Assembly: GCF_015351025.1 (NCBI RefSeq)
Contig: NZ_JADKRV010000020.1
Location: forward strand, 1 to 49,984
Source: Curtobacterium sp. VKM Ac-1376
Lineage (GTDB): Bacteria; Actinomycetota; Actinomycetes; Actinomycetales; Microbacteriaceae
Length of the DNA: 49,984 nt
Reading direction: 5' to 3'
A model generated the notes under the pieces. The model saw nothing but the letters and a program-made list of their open reading frames with translations. It was not told where the DNA came from and searched no databases. A program made the translations under genes and the position numbers. Each line of letters begins with the position of its first letter. Within the stretch, counting starts at the first letter, position 1. Positions 1 to 8,073 of the stretch are shown in pieces.

Positions 1-530
1 AAGAACAGCCACCCCTGGAACCGCAGGAACGTCTTCATCGCGCCGCTCTTCACGGCGGCGGCGTCCTCCGGGATGAATCGGAGGGTGTCGGGGGCGATGT
101 CCGGGTCCTTACCGACGGTGTTCGGGTTGCCGTGGTGCCGGGTGTGCTTGTTCATCCACCACGAGTAGCTGAGCCCGACGAGGAACGTGCCGAGCCAGCG
201 GCCGGCGTGGTCGTTCCACTTCTGCGACGCGAAGACCTGGCGGTGCGCAGCCTCGTGCGACAGGAACGCGAACTGGGTGAACAGCACCCCGAGCGCACCG
301 GCGACGATGAGCTGGAACCACGAGTCACCGAGGAACGCGAACACGACCCAGGCGAGGGCGAGCGTGCCGACGAGGCTGCCGAACAGTGCCCAGTAGAAAC
401 CGGTACGACGGCGCAGGAGGCCGTTGTCCTTCACCTGCGCGAGGAGCGCGGAGTAGGTCGAGGTGCCCTTGCGGGCCCCCGTGCCGGGACGAGTGCGGGT
501 GTATCCCGCTGCGAGCGGAGTGGTGGTCAC
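1..530 (-). CDS. Fatty acid desaturase, N-terminal part (truncated by window edge)
   Basis: This is a membrane di-iron fatty acid desaturase of the acyl-lipid/acyl-CoA type, which introduces double bonds into acyl chains at the cytoplasmic face of the membrane. About 176 residues are visible. A hydrophobic pair of helices (about residues 50-90, FYWALFGSLVGTLALAW then a second segment) is followed by two of the three expected histidine boxes: HEAAH in SHEAAHRQVF near residue 95 and HTRHHG in NKHTRHHGNPN near residue 130. The third box lies beyond the window. The start is the GTG at 530, preceded by GGAAGG at a good distance. An AraC regulator lies directly upstream on the same strand and could control it; that link is only inferred from position. 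Confidence 0.9.
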   Translation of the reverse strand, partial: MTTTPLAAGYTRTRPGTGARKGTSTYSALLAQVKDNGLLRRRTGFYWALFGSLVGTLALAWVVFAFLGDSWFQLIVAGALGVLFTQFAFLSHEAAHRQVFASQKWNDHAGRWLGTFLVGLSYSWWMNKHTRHHGNPNTVGKDPDIAPDTLRFIPEDAAAVKSGAMKTFLRFQGWLF

Positions 531-665
531 GAAGACCGCCTTCCGGTACGGATCGGTCCTTCAACCGGTTCGAGGGAGTTCACGCGAGTGCGCTTGGCAC
601 CGACCCTAAGTGCCGAAGTTGCGTGTTGACCGAGGTGTCCGGAACACGACAGCTGCCCCTCAGCG

Positions 666-1709
666 TCACACCGCGCGACGCTCGGGACCGTCTGCGCACC
701 GGCCGGACGAGGCGCGCAACGTCTGCCCCGGGTACTCTCCGAAACGCCGGAAGTACGTGCCGGAGAACCGGCCGAGGTGACGGAACCCCCACTCCACCGC
801 GACCTCGCTGACACTCGTCTCGTGACGGTTTCCGGACTGCAGCGCGGCGTGCACGCGGTCCAGCCGCATCCGCTGCAGGAACGTCATCGGCGAGACACCG
901 TGTTCGCGCATGAACGACGTCTGCAGCGTCCGCGGGCTCACGCCGACGGCGTCGCAGATGTCGGCGAGGCACAGGACCTGACCGCAGTGGCCGTCGAGGT
1001 ACGCCTCGGCGAGCTCGACCGTGGACGGTGCGACGGACCGCAGGGCGACGTCGGCGTCCCTGGCACCGAAGGCACCGAGGACGGCCTCCACGAGCGCCAC
1101 CTGGGCACCGGCCCTGGCCTCACGGGTCGCGCCGTCCCGGGTCACCGTCACCGCGACCGCCTCGACGCTCCTGCGCAGGACCTCGAGGGCTTCGCGGTCG
1201 GGCTCGGCGCCGCGCACCGGCAGCACCGGTGCGGTGCCGCGCAGTCGCTCGGACACCCGGTCGACGAGCACGCGGTCGATGCTGACCAGCTGCAGGGTGC
1301 CCTTCGGCGCGTGCACGGAGAACGTCCCCACGGTCGGCATGAGGACCGGTGCCGCGGGGCGGCTCTCGAGCACGACCGCGCCGTCGAGCGCGATCCGCAC
1401 GCCACCGGTGCTCGACCAGCCGACGATGACCCGGTCGGCGGATTCGAACACGCCGGAGAAGCCTGACGTCACGGCCACCGTGACCAGGCTGACGTGCCCG
1501 TCCCGCCGCGTCCGGTAGCGGAACCGGAACGGGAGCCGGAAGCGGTCGTCCTCGGTGTCGAAGACCACGTCGCGGCCGTGACCGGCCCGCGCCAGGACCC
1601 CTGCGGCGAAGACCGGGTCGGTGCCGGAGCGCTCGGTCCGACGGCGCCGACCGTCGATCCGGGCGGTGACGGTCCGTGCGTCCTCGGTTCCGTGGACCGC
1701 GGTCAGCAC
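666..1709 (-). CDS. AraC family transcriptional regulator
   Basis: This 347-residue protein has an unrecognised N-terminal sensing region (about residues 1-230, rich in beta-strand-like sequence) and a C-terminal AraC-type double helix-turn-helix (about residues 240-335). Telling stretches are LADICDAVGVSPRTLQTSF in the first HTH and SEVAVEWGFRHLGRFSGTYFRRFGEYPG in the second. The GTG start at 1709 follows GGAGGCGCC and overlaps the stop of the upstream gene (GTGCTGA), so the two are translationally coupled. It lies 135 bases upstream of the desaturase gene on the same strand, which suggests, but does not prove, that it controls membrane lipid composition. The effector is unknown. Confidence 0.85.
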   Translation of the reverse strand: MLTAVHGTEDARTVTARIDGRRRRTERSGTDPVFAAGVLARAGHGRDVVFDTEDDRFRLPFRFRYRTRRDGHVSLVTVAVTSGFSGVFESADRVIVGWSSTGGVRIALDGAVVLESRPAAPVLMPTVGTFSVHAPKGTLQLVSIDRVLVDRVSERLRGTAPVLPVRGAEPDREALEVLRRSVEAVAVTVTRDGATREARAGAQVALVEAVLGAFGARDADVALRSVAPSTVELAEAYLDGHCGQVLCLADICDAVGVSPRTLQTSFMREHGVSPMTFLQRMRLDRVHAALQSGNRHETSVSEVAVEWGFRHLGRFSGTYFRRFGEYPGQTLRASSGRCADGPERRAV

Positions 1710-2035
1710 GGCGCCTCCTCCGGGTACTGGCCGCAGCAGTCCTCGAAGTAGGCGTGGGCGTCCTGCAGCGTCGCGGTGCGCTCGTGCTGGTGGAGCGATG
1801 CCATGAGCGTGCACTCGAAGCCGTCGGCCGTGCGCTCGATGAAGCCGAGCAGCATGTCCGGGTCGTCCCACGCGGCAGCGGCGTCGACGACGCGCCAGCA
1901 CCCTGCGTCGACGGGCTGGACCCGGACGTCGGTCGGGTCCGTCGCCCCGAGGGCCCGGATCCGGTCGCTGTGGACGATCTGCCGCCACGCGGTCGTGTCG
2001 TTCGTCATGGTCGCGGTTCCCCGTACGTGTCCCAT
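1703..2035 (-). CDS. Small hypothetical protein coupled to AraC regulator
   Basis: This is a soluble protein of about 110 residues with no signal peptide or membrane segment and no family I recognise. It is acidic, with a Trp- and Cys-containing C-terminal half (GFIERTADGFECTLMAS, then AHAYFEDCCGQYPEEAPC). I chose the ATG at 2035 because AGGGAGG stands just before it. An in-frame ATG at 2008 (MTNDTTAW) is the alternative and would give 101 residues. The stop overlaps the GTG start of the AraC gene, so the pair is an operon and this protein may be an accessory to that regulator. Confidence 0.65.
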   Translation of the reverse strand: MGHVRGTATMTNDTTAWRQIVHSDRIRALGATDPTDVRVQPVDAGCWRVVDAAAAWDDPDMLLGFIERTADGFECTLMASLHQHERTATLQDAHAYFEDCCGQYPEEAPC

Positions 2036-2210
2036 CGCGCCTCCCTGTTGGTCCGATGTGGCGCACTGCCTGAACCAGCAGTGCACGAGACACTTTCAGT
2101 ATGCGCAGGACAGTTTGCGTCGAGGCAGGGGTTGACTTCGGGATGCGCTGGGTGGATCATCCGATCCGGTCGATCCCCGGTGGATGGGAGCGTGTGCGCC
2201 GCAGGTGTCG

Positions 2211-2216
2211 TACGGT
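2211..2216 (+). promoter_or_regulatory. -10 box of a leaderless promoter for the AraC/GAF-ANTAR operon
   Basis: TACGGT is followed by exactly six bases and then the ATG at 2223, and no Shine-Dalgarno sequence precedes that ATG. This is the typical actinobacterial leaderless arrangement. A second possible promoter lies further upstream (TTGACT at 2132-2137, 17 bases, GATCAT at 2155-2160). Confidence 0.5.
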
Positions 2217-2222
2217 CGGTGC

Positions 2223-2990
2223 ATGAGCGTCGAGAGCCCCGCGATCGACCACGGACCACAGCGGCTCTCACGCTCGGTCCGTGATGCGCTCCGGTTCCTG
2301 CACGAGCGTGCGGCGACGCACATCACCGTCGCGGATGTGGCTGCTGCGGTCCACCTGTCCCCGCGGAGTCTGCAGAAGCGTTTCCAGTCCGAGCTCGGGC
2401 AGCCCCCCGGGATGTACCTGCGTGCGGTCCGGCTCGAGGGCGTTCGCCGGGACCTGCAGGCGTCGTCGGACGGACGGGACCGCAGCACCGTGGCCGAGAT
2501 CGCGGAGCGCTGGCAGTTCAGCAATGCCGGCCGGATGGCAGCGGCGTTCCGCGCGGCCTACGGGATCGCACCGTCGTCGGCCCTGCGCTCCTTCGTCCCC
2601 GAGGACGACGAGGACCGGGCGGCGACCCTGTCGGACGCGGACCAGCGGCGGTTCCGCCTGGTGCTGGACTGCGAGGTCGACGTCGACGACCCGAAGTCGG
2701 TGCTCGCGGGAGCACTCCAGCGCGCTGGTGCCGGCCCATGGCGCGACTACCGACCGGACGGCGGCAGCGAGGACCTCATCGCCTTCCTCCTGGGCAACGC
2801 CGTGCGCACCATCGTCCGCGAGACCACGGGAGTCAGCCTCGTCGCGATGGACACCTTGCTCCGGGTGCAGGACCACCAGGGGTCGTACCCGGCGGCGGAG
2901 CTGCCGGCCTGGCGGGCCGGGCCTCCCGGACGCTCGAGCGGGACCGACGGCGTAGGATCGAACACCGGCAGGGAAGGCGCCCATGGATGA
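2223..2990 (+). CDS. AraC-type HTH regulator with N-terminal DNA-binding domain
   Basis: In this 255-residue protein the AraC-type HTH is at the N-terminus (about residues 15-115; LHERAATHITVADVAAAVHLSPRSLQKRF and IAERWQFSNAGRMAAAFRAAYG), the reverse of the usual order. The C-terminal half (from about residue 130) has no recognisable effector domain; it is acidic and then low in complexity, ending GREGAHG. It starts at the ATG at 2223, six bases after a TACGGT box. Its last codons overlap the next gene (ATGGATGA, 8 bases), so it is the first gene of an operon with two GAF-ANTAR antiterminators. N-terminal AraC domains next to GAF-ANTAR genes suggest a shared stress or nutrient signalling circuit. 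Confidence 0.8.
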   Translation: MSVESPAIDHGPQRLSRSVRDALRFLHERAATHITVADVAAAVHLSPRSLQKRFQSELGQPPGMYLRAVRLEGVRRDLQASSDGRDRSTVAEIAERWQFSNAGRMAAAFRAAYGIAPSSALRSFVPEDDEDRAATLSDADQRRFRLVLDCEVDVDDPKSVLAGALQRAGAGPWRDYRPDGGSEDLIAFLLGNAVRTIVRETTGVSLVAMDTLLRVQDHQGSYPAAELPAWRAGPPGRSSGTDGVGSNTGREGAHG

Positions 2991-3696
2991 CGCATACGAG
3001 CGTGCACTCCGCGCGCTCCGGTCGGCCGAGATGGCCGATGACGAGCTCAGTCGCCCCTTCGCGCTCGCGCTCCCGTTGGGCGGTGTCTCGCTCTCGACCT
3101 TCGGCCCGCTCTGCCCCAGCGAGACGGTCTCCGCGACGGACGACGTCGCGTACCGCGTGGACGAGATCCAGTTCGACCTGTCCGAGGGGCCGTGCTGGGC
3201 GGCCCTGTCCGCCGACGCCCCCGTCCTCGAGCCGGACATCATCGGACGTCCCAACGCTGCCTGGCCCGCGTTCAACGACGCCGTCCGTGACCAGCCCGTC
3301 GGCGCGGTGTTCGCGTTCCCCGTGGCGTTCGGCCCCTTTCCGCTCGGGGCCGTCGATCTGTACGTCCCGCAGCCGGCGGCCCTCGACGACGAGTCGGTGC
3401 AGCAGGCCATGACGCTCGCGTCCGCCGCGAGTCGCCGCGTCCTGCGCCGCGTCATCCGCACCATCGCGGACGACGACGACGCGCTCCTCGACCGCAGCCC
3501 GCTGTCGCGGCGGGTGGTGCACCAGGCGACCGGGGTCGTGCTCGCCCAGCTCGACATCAGCCCGGACGACGCCTACCTGATCCTGCAGGGCCACGCCTTC
3601 GCGCGGAGGTCCTCGATGCGGCAGGTGGCCGAAGAGATCCTCGACGGCACGGTCCGGTTCGAGAAACGGGGCGACCTGATCGAGAAGGTCCAGTGA
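2983..3696 (+). CDS. GAF and ANTAR domain protein (first of tandem pair)
   Basis: This 237-residue protein carries a GAF-like sensor domain (about residues 15-150, with the characteristic EGPCWAAL stretch) and a C-terminal ANTAR RNA-binding domain (about residues 165-225; RRVVHQATGVVLAQLDISPDDAYLIL, then a conserved Ala/Phe-rich helix). ANTAR domains bind two-hexaloop RNA motifs and prevent transcription termination; the GAF part would sense a small molecule or redox state. The ATG at 2983 overlaps the preceding stop by 8 bases, with GGGAAGG as ribosome binding site. The ANTAR consensus EQAKG is here HQATG, a divergence that may weaken RNA binding. It is translationally coupled to a second GAF-ANTAR gene. 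Confidence 0.85.
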   Translation: MDDAYERALRALRSAEMADDELSRPFALALPLGGVSLSTFGPLCPSETVSATDDVAYRVDEIQFDLSEGPCWAALSADAPVLEPDIIGRPNAAWPAFNDAVRDQPVGAVFAFPVAFGPFPLGAVDLYVPQPAALDDESVQQAMTLASAASRRVLRRVIRTIADDDDALLDRSPLSRRVVHQATGVVLAQLDISPDDAYLILQGHAFARRSSMRQVAEEILDGTVRFEKRGDLIEKVQ

Positions 3697-4406
3697 GCAG
3701 AGCAGGCAGGGAGACGAGGATCGTCGAGACGTTCACGACCCTCACGGACACCCTGGTCGAGGGCTACGACGTCGTCGAACTCCTCCAGACGCTCGTCGAG
3801 ACGTGCGCCGACGTGCTCGGCATCGACGCCGCCGGCATCCTGCTCGCGAACGACGACGGCGAGCTCGAGGTCGTGGCTTCGACCTCCGAGGCCAGCCGGC
3901 TCGTCGAGGTCCTGCAGCTCGACGCCGACGCCGGGCCGTGCATGACCTCGTTCTCCACCGGACGTTCCGTCTCCTGCCCGGACATCACCGACGCGCCGAC
4001 CGAGTGGGCGGTGTTCCGGGCCGGGGCGCTGGGCCTCGGATTCCGCGCCGTGCACGCCGTGCCGCTGCGGTTGCGGTCGGACGTCATCGGGGCGCTCAAC
4101 CTGTTCGGCGCCTCGGCGGGAGCCCTCGCCGACGACGACCTCCGCATCGCCCGGGCCCTCGCCGACGTGGCGACGATCGGCATCCTGCACGAGCGCACGC
4201 TGCGCGAGCAGGACGTGGTCCGCGCCCAGCTCAAGCGCGCGATCGGCTCGCGTGAGGTCATCGAGCAGGCGAAGGGCGTCGTGTCGTACCTCCGCGGTGT
4301 CTCCATCGAGGACGCCTTCGCTGTGATGCGCGGGTACGCGCTCGAGCACCACGAGCCGCTCTCCGAGGTGGCCCGCGCGATCGTGCAGCGCCGACTCGTC
4401 CCCTGA
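3693..4406 (+). CDS. GAF and ANTAR domain protein (second of tandem pair)
   Basis: This 237-residue protein starts at the GTG at 3693, overlapping the previous stop by four bases (GTGA) with GAGAAGG upstream. Residues about 20-165 form a GAF domain (LGIDAAGILLANDDGELEVVAST, then GPCMTSFSTG). Residues about 175-235 form a well conserved ANTAR domain (AIGSREVIEQAKGVVSYLRG, AFAVMRGYALEHHEPL). It has the same length as its neighbour but diverges strongly, so the pair may be an old tandem duplication that works as a heterodimer. Role: signal-dependent transcription antitermination in the cytoplasm. The RNA target cannot be seen in this window. Confidence 0.88.
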   Translation: MSRAGRETRIVETFTTLTDTLVEGYDVVELLQTLVETCADVLGIDAAGILLANDDGELEVVASTSEASRLVEVLQLDADAGPCMTSFSTGRSVSCPDITDAPTEWAVFRAGALGLGFRAVHAVPLRLRSDVIGALNLFGASAGALADDDLRIARALADVATIGILHERTLREQDVVRAQLKRAIGSREVIEQAKGVVSYLRGVSIEDAFAVMRGYALEHHEPLSEVARAIVQRRLVP

Positions 4407-4447
4407 CGAGCGGCCCGACGAGTCGCCCGGGCGCCCATCCCGCCCAC

Positions 4448-4453
4448 TACGGT
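4448..4453 (+). promoter_or_regulatory. -10 box of leaderless promoter for the LacI gene
   Basis: TACGGT is followed by six bases (GAGCGG) and the ATG at 4460; no Shine-Dalgarno sequence is present. The arrangement is identical to that at 2211-2216. Confidence 0.5.
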
Positions 4454-4459
4454 GAGCGG

Positions 4460-5506
4460 ATGGCCAAGGTCACGCTGCAGGACGTCGCCGCGCACGCCGG
4501 CGTGTCGATGAAGACCGTGTCCAACGTCGTCCGCGGGTACCGGCACGTCAGTGCCCCGATGCGGATCCGGGTGCAGGCCGCGATCGACGAACTCGGCTAC
4601 CGGCCGAACGTCTCGGGCCGGTCGCTCGCCACCGGCCGGTCGAACATGCTCGCGTTCGCGTTCCCGGACCTGCGACGGCCGTACTTCGCCGAGCTCGCGC
4701 ACGTGTTCTCACGGGTCTGCGCCGACCGCGGCTACCAGCTGCTGCTCGAGGAGACCGGCGGCGATCCGGACGGCGAGCGCTCGGCGGTGCGGGGCCGTGA
4801 AGCCGGTGTGGTCGACGGCGTCGTCATCCACCCGCAGGTGCTCACGCCCGAGGCGATCGACCGGATCCGCGGCGACACCGCCGTGGTGTTCCTCGGCGAG
4901 GACGTCCGGCCGCCACACGCCGATCAGGTGGTCATCGACAACGCCGGCGCCGCGGCGGAGGCCGTCGCCCACCTCGTCGCGCTCGGACGCCGGCGGATCG
5001 GGTTCTTCGGCCACGAGACCGGCCGGTGGTCGCGCACGTCGGACCTGCGGATCGAGGGGTACCGCACGGGGCTCGCCGCCGCCGGCCTGCCCGTCGACGA
5101 CACGCTCCTCGTCCCCCGCGCCGTCGGGGACGCCGCCGGAGCCGAGGTCGCCTTCGGTGCTGCGCTCGACGCCGGGCTGCGGCTCGATGCCCTGCTCTGC
5201 CGTGACGACCTCGCCGCTGTCGGAGTCCTCCGTGCCATGCGGCTGCGTGGCCTCGATGCACCCCGCGACGTCGCGGTCGTCGGCTGGGACGCCGTCGGGC
5301 TCGGCTCGAGCCTGGTGCCGAGCCTGACGTCGGTCGCCCCCGACACCGTCGCCCTCGCCGACACCGCACTCGACCTGCTCGTGGAGCGCATGGACGGAGC
5401 GGACGTGCCCGGCCGCCTGGTCACCGTCGGGCACCGCCTGCTGGTCGGCGAGAGCGCGCCGTTCGCGGACGGCAGCGCCGACCGGGTGGCGCACCAGGAC
5501 GCCTGA
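4460..5506 (+). CDS. LacI family transcriptional repressor, probable regulator of both GH31 loci
   Basis: This 348-residue protein has an N-terminal LacI HTH (residues 3-50; VTLQDVAAHAGVSMKTVSNV, then the hinge helix around GRSLATGRSN) and a periplasmic-binding-protein-like sugar-sensing domain (about residues 60-335; DGVVIHPQVL, AVVGWDAVGLGSSLVPSLTSV). It is a DNA-binding repressor released, or retained, by a carbohydrate ligand. It is convergent with the GH31/ABC operon that starts near 11.3 kb. The palindromes TTTACAGCGCTGTAAA before that operon and TTTACAGCGTTGTAAA before the wall-anchored GH31 gene have the form expected for a LacI-family operator with a central CG, so this protein is the natural candidate to bind both. 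No such site is seen before its own gene, so autoregulation is not indicated. Confidence 0.92.
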   Translation: MAKVTLQDVAAHAGVSMKTVSNVVRGYRHVSAPMRIRVQAAIDELGYRPNVSGRSLATGRSNMLAFAFPDLRRPYFAELAHVFSRVCADRGYQLLLEETGGDPDGERSAVRGREAGVVDGVVIHPQVLTPEAIDRIRGDTAVVFLGEDVRPPHADQVVIDNAGAAAEAVAHLVALGRRRIGFFGHETGRWSRTSDLRIEGYRTGLAAAGLPVDDTLLVPRAVGDAAGAEVAFGAALDAGLRLDALLCRDDLAAVGVLRAMRLRGLDAPRDVAVVGWDAVGLGSSLVPSLTSVAPDTVALADTALDLLVERMDGADVPGRLVTVGHRLLVGESAPFADGSADRVAHQDA

Positions 5507-5521
5507 CGGCTGGGGACGGGA

Positions 5522-5565
5522 CGGACGGGAGGCCCGTGGCGGCGCCGCCACGGGCCTCCCGTCCG
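5522..5565. terminator. Bidirectional intrinsic terminator, perfect 44-base palindrome
   Basis: Both arms (5522-5543 and 5544-5565) are perfectly complementary, reading CGGACGGGAGGCCCGTGG inward. It lies between the convergent ends of the LacI and GH31 genes and would serve both. There is no strong U tract, as is common in high-GC actinobacteria. Confidence 0.7.
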
Positions 5566-5614
5566 CCCCGTCGTCAGCCGCAGGGCGCGTGGTGGCACCA
5601 GCAGTGCGGCCCGG

Positions 5615-8062
5615 TCAGCGCTCCCCCGGGTGCACGCTGCCGAGCAGTTCGACGACGACGTCCCGCAGGGCGTCGGGCAGGCCGACCGTGCCGAGCTCGA
5701 CGATGCGGTCCGCGCGGGGCAGGTCCTTCGCGATGACCTCCCACGCCTCGAGCTTCTCCGGGTTGCCGGCCTGGGCGCCCTCGAGGGCACGCCGGACGGC
5801 GTCCCGCGCGTCGATGCCGACGACCGGTGGACCCGTCAGCGTCAGCACGCCGCCCGACGCGGTGTCGACCGACAGGTCGACGGAGAACCGGTCCTCCGTG
5901 CCGGCTGATGTCGGCTGCCCGTCGGCCGGGGCGGCGAGGAACGTGATCCGCCAGTCCCGGTGGGCGGGGACGACGTCCGTGGCGCCGGTGGTGGCGTGCA
6001 CGCGGAACTCGGCGCGCTCGGGGTCCCACGTGAGCCGCGTGTCGGCGGTCCGGCCGCCCTCGCCCTCGCGGTCCTCGACCAGGGTGAACTCCCCCGCTGC
6101 GCCGGGTGCCACCAGGACCTCGAAGGCCGTCGGGTTCGCGGTGGCGTCGAGCTGGTCCTCGGCAGCCAACGGGAGCAGTCCGCCCGCGCGGAGCAGGACG
6201 GGTACGGTGTCGAGGGTGCGGTACAGGTCGACGAAGCGGTCACCGGCGTAGACCGTGCCGGTGAACACGTCGGTCCACGTGCCCGGCGGCAGCCACGCCC
6301 TTGCCACCCCGTGCAGGCTCACCGGGTCGCGCGGTGTGACGATCGGTGCGACGAGCAGCTCCGACCCGAAGGCGTAGGTGTTCGGCACCCGGTACGCCTC
6401 GTCCCGGCGCGGTTCGAGGTGGTACAGCGGGCGGACGAGCGCGGTCCCCTCGGCGGTGCGGTGGTTCATGGTGTGCAGGTACGGCACCAGGCGGTGCCGG
6501 AAGCGGAGGGCGTCGCCCATCGCCGCGCGGGCCTCGGCCGGGAACACCCACGGCTCCTTGCGGATGAACGGGTTGTTCGCCGAGTGCAGACGCATGATCG
6601 GCGAGAACACCCCGAACTGCACCCAGCGGGTGGCGAGCTCGTCGTCGCGGATGCCGCGCGTGTGCCCGCCGATGTCGTGGCTCCACCACGGGTAGCCGAT
6701 GTTCGCGGCGGTGGCGGTGAACTCGGGCTGGAACGCCAGGGACGCCCACGAGACGACGGCGTCGCCGGAGAAGCCGACGGCGTACCGGTGACTGCCCGGT
6801 CCGGCGTAGCGCGAGAACGTCATGCCGTCGACGGGCCCGTCGGCGGCGGTACCGGTACCAGTGCCGACGTCCGCATCGGCGGCCTTCGATGATGTGTGTC
6901 GCGCCGACTCGAGCAGGTGGAAGTGGTTGAGCAGCCAGAGCGGGTCGACGCCGGGCAGCCCGGTCTCGCGGCCCTGCTGCCAGTCGATCCACCAGAAGTC
7001 GACGCCCTGTTCCTCGAGCGGCCGGTGCAGCTGCTCGAAGTACGCCTGCAGGAACCGGCGGTCCGTGGGGTCGAACGGGATCGGCCGCTCGCTCTCCGGG
7101 TCGATGCCCATCGCCCGCGCCACGGCGGGGTAGGCGTCCTCGAAGGCACGGACACCATCGGCAGGGTGCAGGTTCAGCGTCGTGCGCATCCCGCGTCGGT
7201 GCAGCTCGGCGAGGAACGCCGACGGGTCCGGGAACAGCGACGGCTCCCAGGAGTAGCCGGTCCAGCCGTTGCCGAAGCGCGGCGGCACGGAGTCCACCCG
7301 GTGCCAGTCCATGTCGATGACCGCCACCGAGAACGGCAGCCGTTCGTCGGCGAAGCGGTCCAGCAGCTCGAGGTACGACGTGTCGCTGTACGGGTGGTAG
7401 CGGCTCCACCAGTTGCCGAGCGCCCAGCGCGGCATCCGCGACGGGGCTCCGGCGACGGCGTGGTAGGTCCGGAGTGCGGCGGCGTAGTCGCGGCCGTACG
7501 CGAACACCGTGACGTCGCGCCGACCGGGGGCCCTGGTGCCGATCCAGCCGTCGTCCGCGAACAGGAACGACTCGCTGTCGTCGAGCGCCGTGATGCCGTC
7601 CCGCGCCAGGATGCCCGGTTCGAGCGGCATCCGGCCGTCGACGTCGTCGAGTGTCCGGCCGGTCCCGCCGAGGTCGCGCGGTTCCTGGCCCCAGCGCCAC
7701 CGGTTGGCGTCCGGGCCGGTGGTCTCGACGACGAGGCCGCTCGGGCTGAACGGGCGGCCGTCGTAGCGCAGGCGGGCACGCTCGGTGGTGATGACGACGC
7801 CGGTGCCGGTACCGTCGCTGCCGGTGGGTCCGCCGGTCCGTTCTGCGGTGAACGTCGGCACGGGCAGCCGGCGACGGATCGCGAAGGTCGAGGCGCGGTC
7901 CTCGAACGCGCCGTCGTCGCTCCACTCGACGCGGAACGCGCCCGCGTCGAGGACCGTGACGCGCCAGTGGTCGCCCGAGACGACGGCCGCGGGGTCTGCG
8001 ACCGGGTCCGCCCCCGGGAACGGGCGGATGGTGGGAAGGGCAGTGGTGCTGGTCGTGCTCAC
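5615..8062 (-). CDS. GH31 family alpha-glycosidase (intracellular)
   Basis: This 815-residue glycoside hydrolase of family 31 has no signal peptide, so it should act in the cytoplasm on imported oligosaccharides. The N-terminal beta-domain (about residues 20-230) precedes the catalytic barrel. The nucleophile Asp is in FWWIDWQQG (about residue 357) and the likely acid/base Asp in FSGDAVVSW (about residue 430), followed by WWSHDIGGHTRG, which matches the family. The C-terminal third holds beta-sandwich domains and a final helical stretch. The GTG start at 8062 follows GAGAGG. It is the last gene of an operon with two ABC permeases and a binding protein. Specificity (alpha-glucosidase, alpha-xylosidase or other) cannot be settled by eye. 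Confidence 0.9.
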   Translation of the reverse strand: MSTTSTTALPTIRPFPGADPVADPAAVVSGDHWRVTVLDAGAFRVEWSDDGAFEDRASTFAIRRRLPVPTFTAERTGGPTGSDGTGTGVVITTERARLRYDGRPFSPSGLVVETTGPDANRWRWGQEPRDLGGTGRTLDDVDGRMPLEPGILARDGITALDDSESFLFADDGWIGTRAPGRRDVTVFAYGRDYAAALRTYHAVAGAPSRMPRWALGNWWSRYHPYSDTSYLELLDRFADERLPFSVAVIDMDWHRVDSVPPRFGNGWTGYSWEPSLFPDPSAFLAELHRRGMRTTLNLHPADGVRAFEDAYPAVARAMGIDPESERPIPFDPTDRRFLQAYFEQLHRPLEEQGVDFWWIDWQQGRETGLPGVDPLWLLNHFHLLESARHTSSKAADADVGTGTGTAADGPVDGMTFSRYAGPGSHRYAVGFSGDAVVSWASLAFQPEFTATAANIGYPWWSHDIGGHTRGIRDDELATRWVQFGVFSPIMRLHSANNPFIRKEPWVFPAEARAAMGDALRFRHRLVPYLHTMNHRTAEGTALVRPLYHLEPRRDEAYRVPNTYAFGSELLVAPIVTPRDPVSLHGVARAWLPPGTWTDVFTGTVYAGDRFVDLYRTLDTVPVLLRAGGLLPLAAEDQLDATANPTAFEVLVAPGAAGEFTLVEDREGEGGRTADTRLTWDPERAEFRVHATTGATDVVPAHRDWRITFLAAPADGQPTSAGTEDRFSVDLSVDTASGGVLTLTGPPVVGIDARDAVRRALEGAQAGNPEKLEAWEVIAKDLPRADRIVELGTVGLPDALRDVVVELLGSVHPGER

Positions 8063-8073
8063 GTGGTTGCCTC

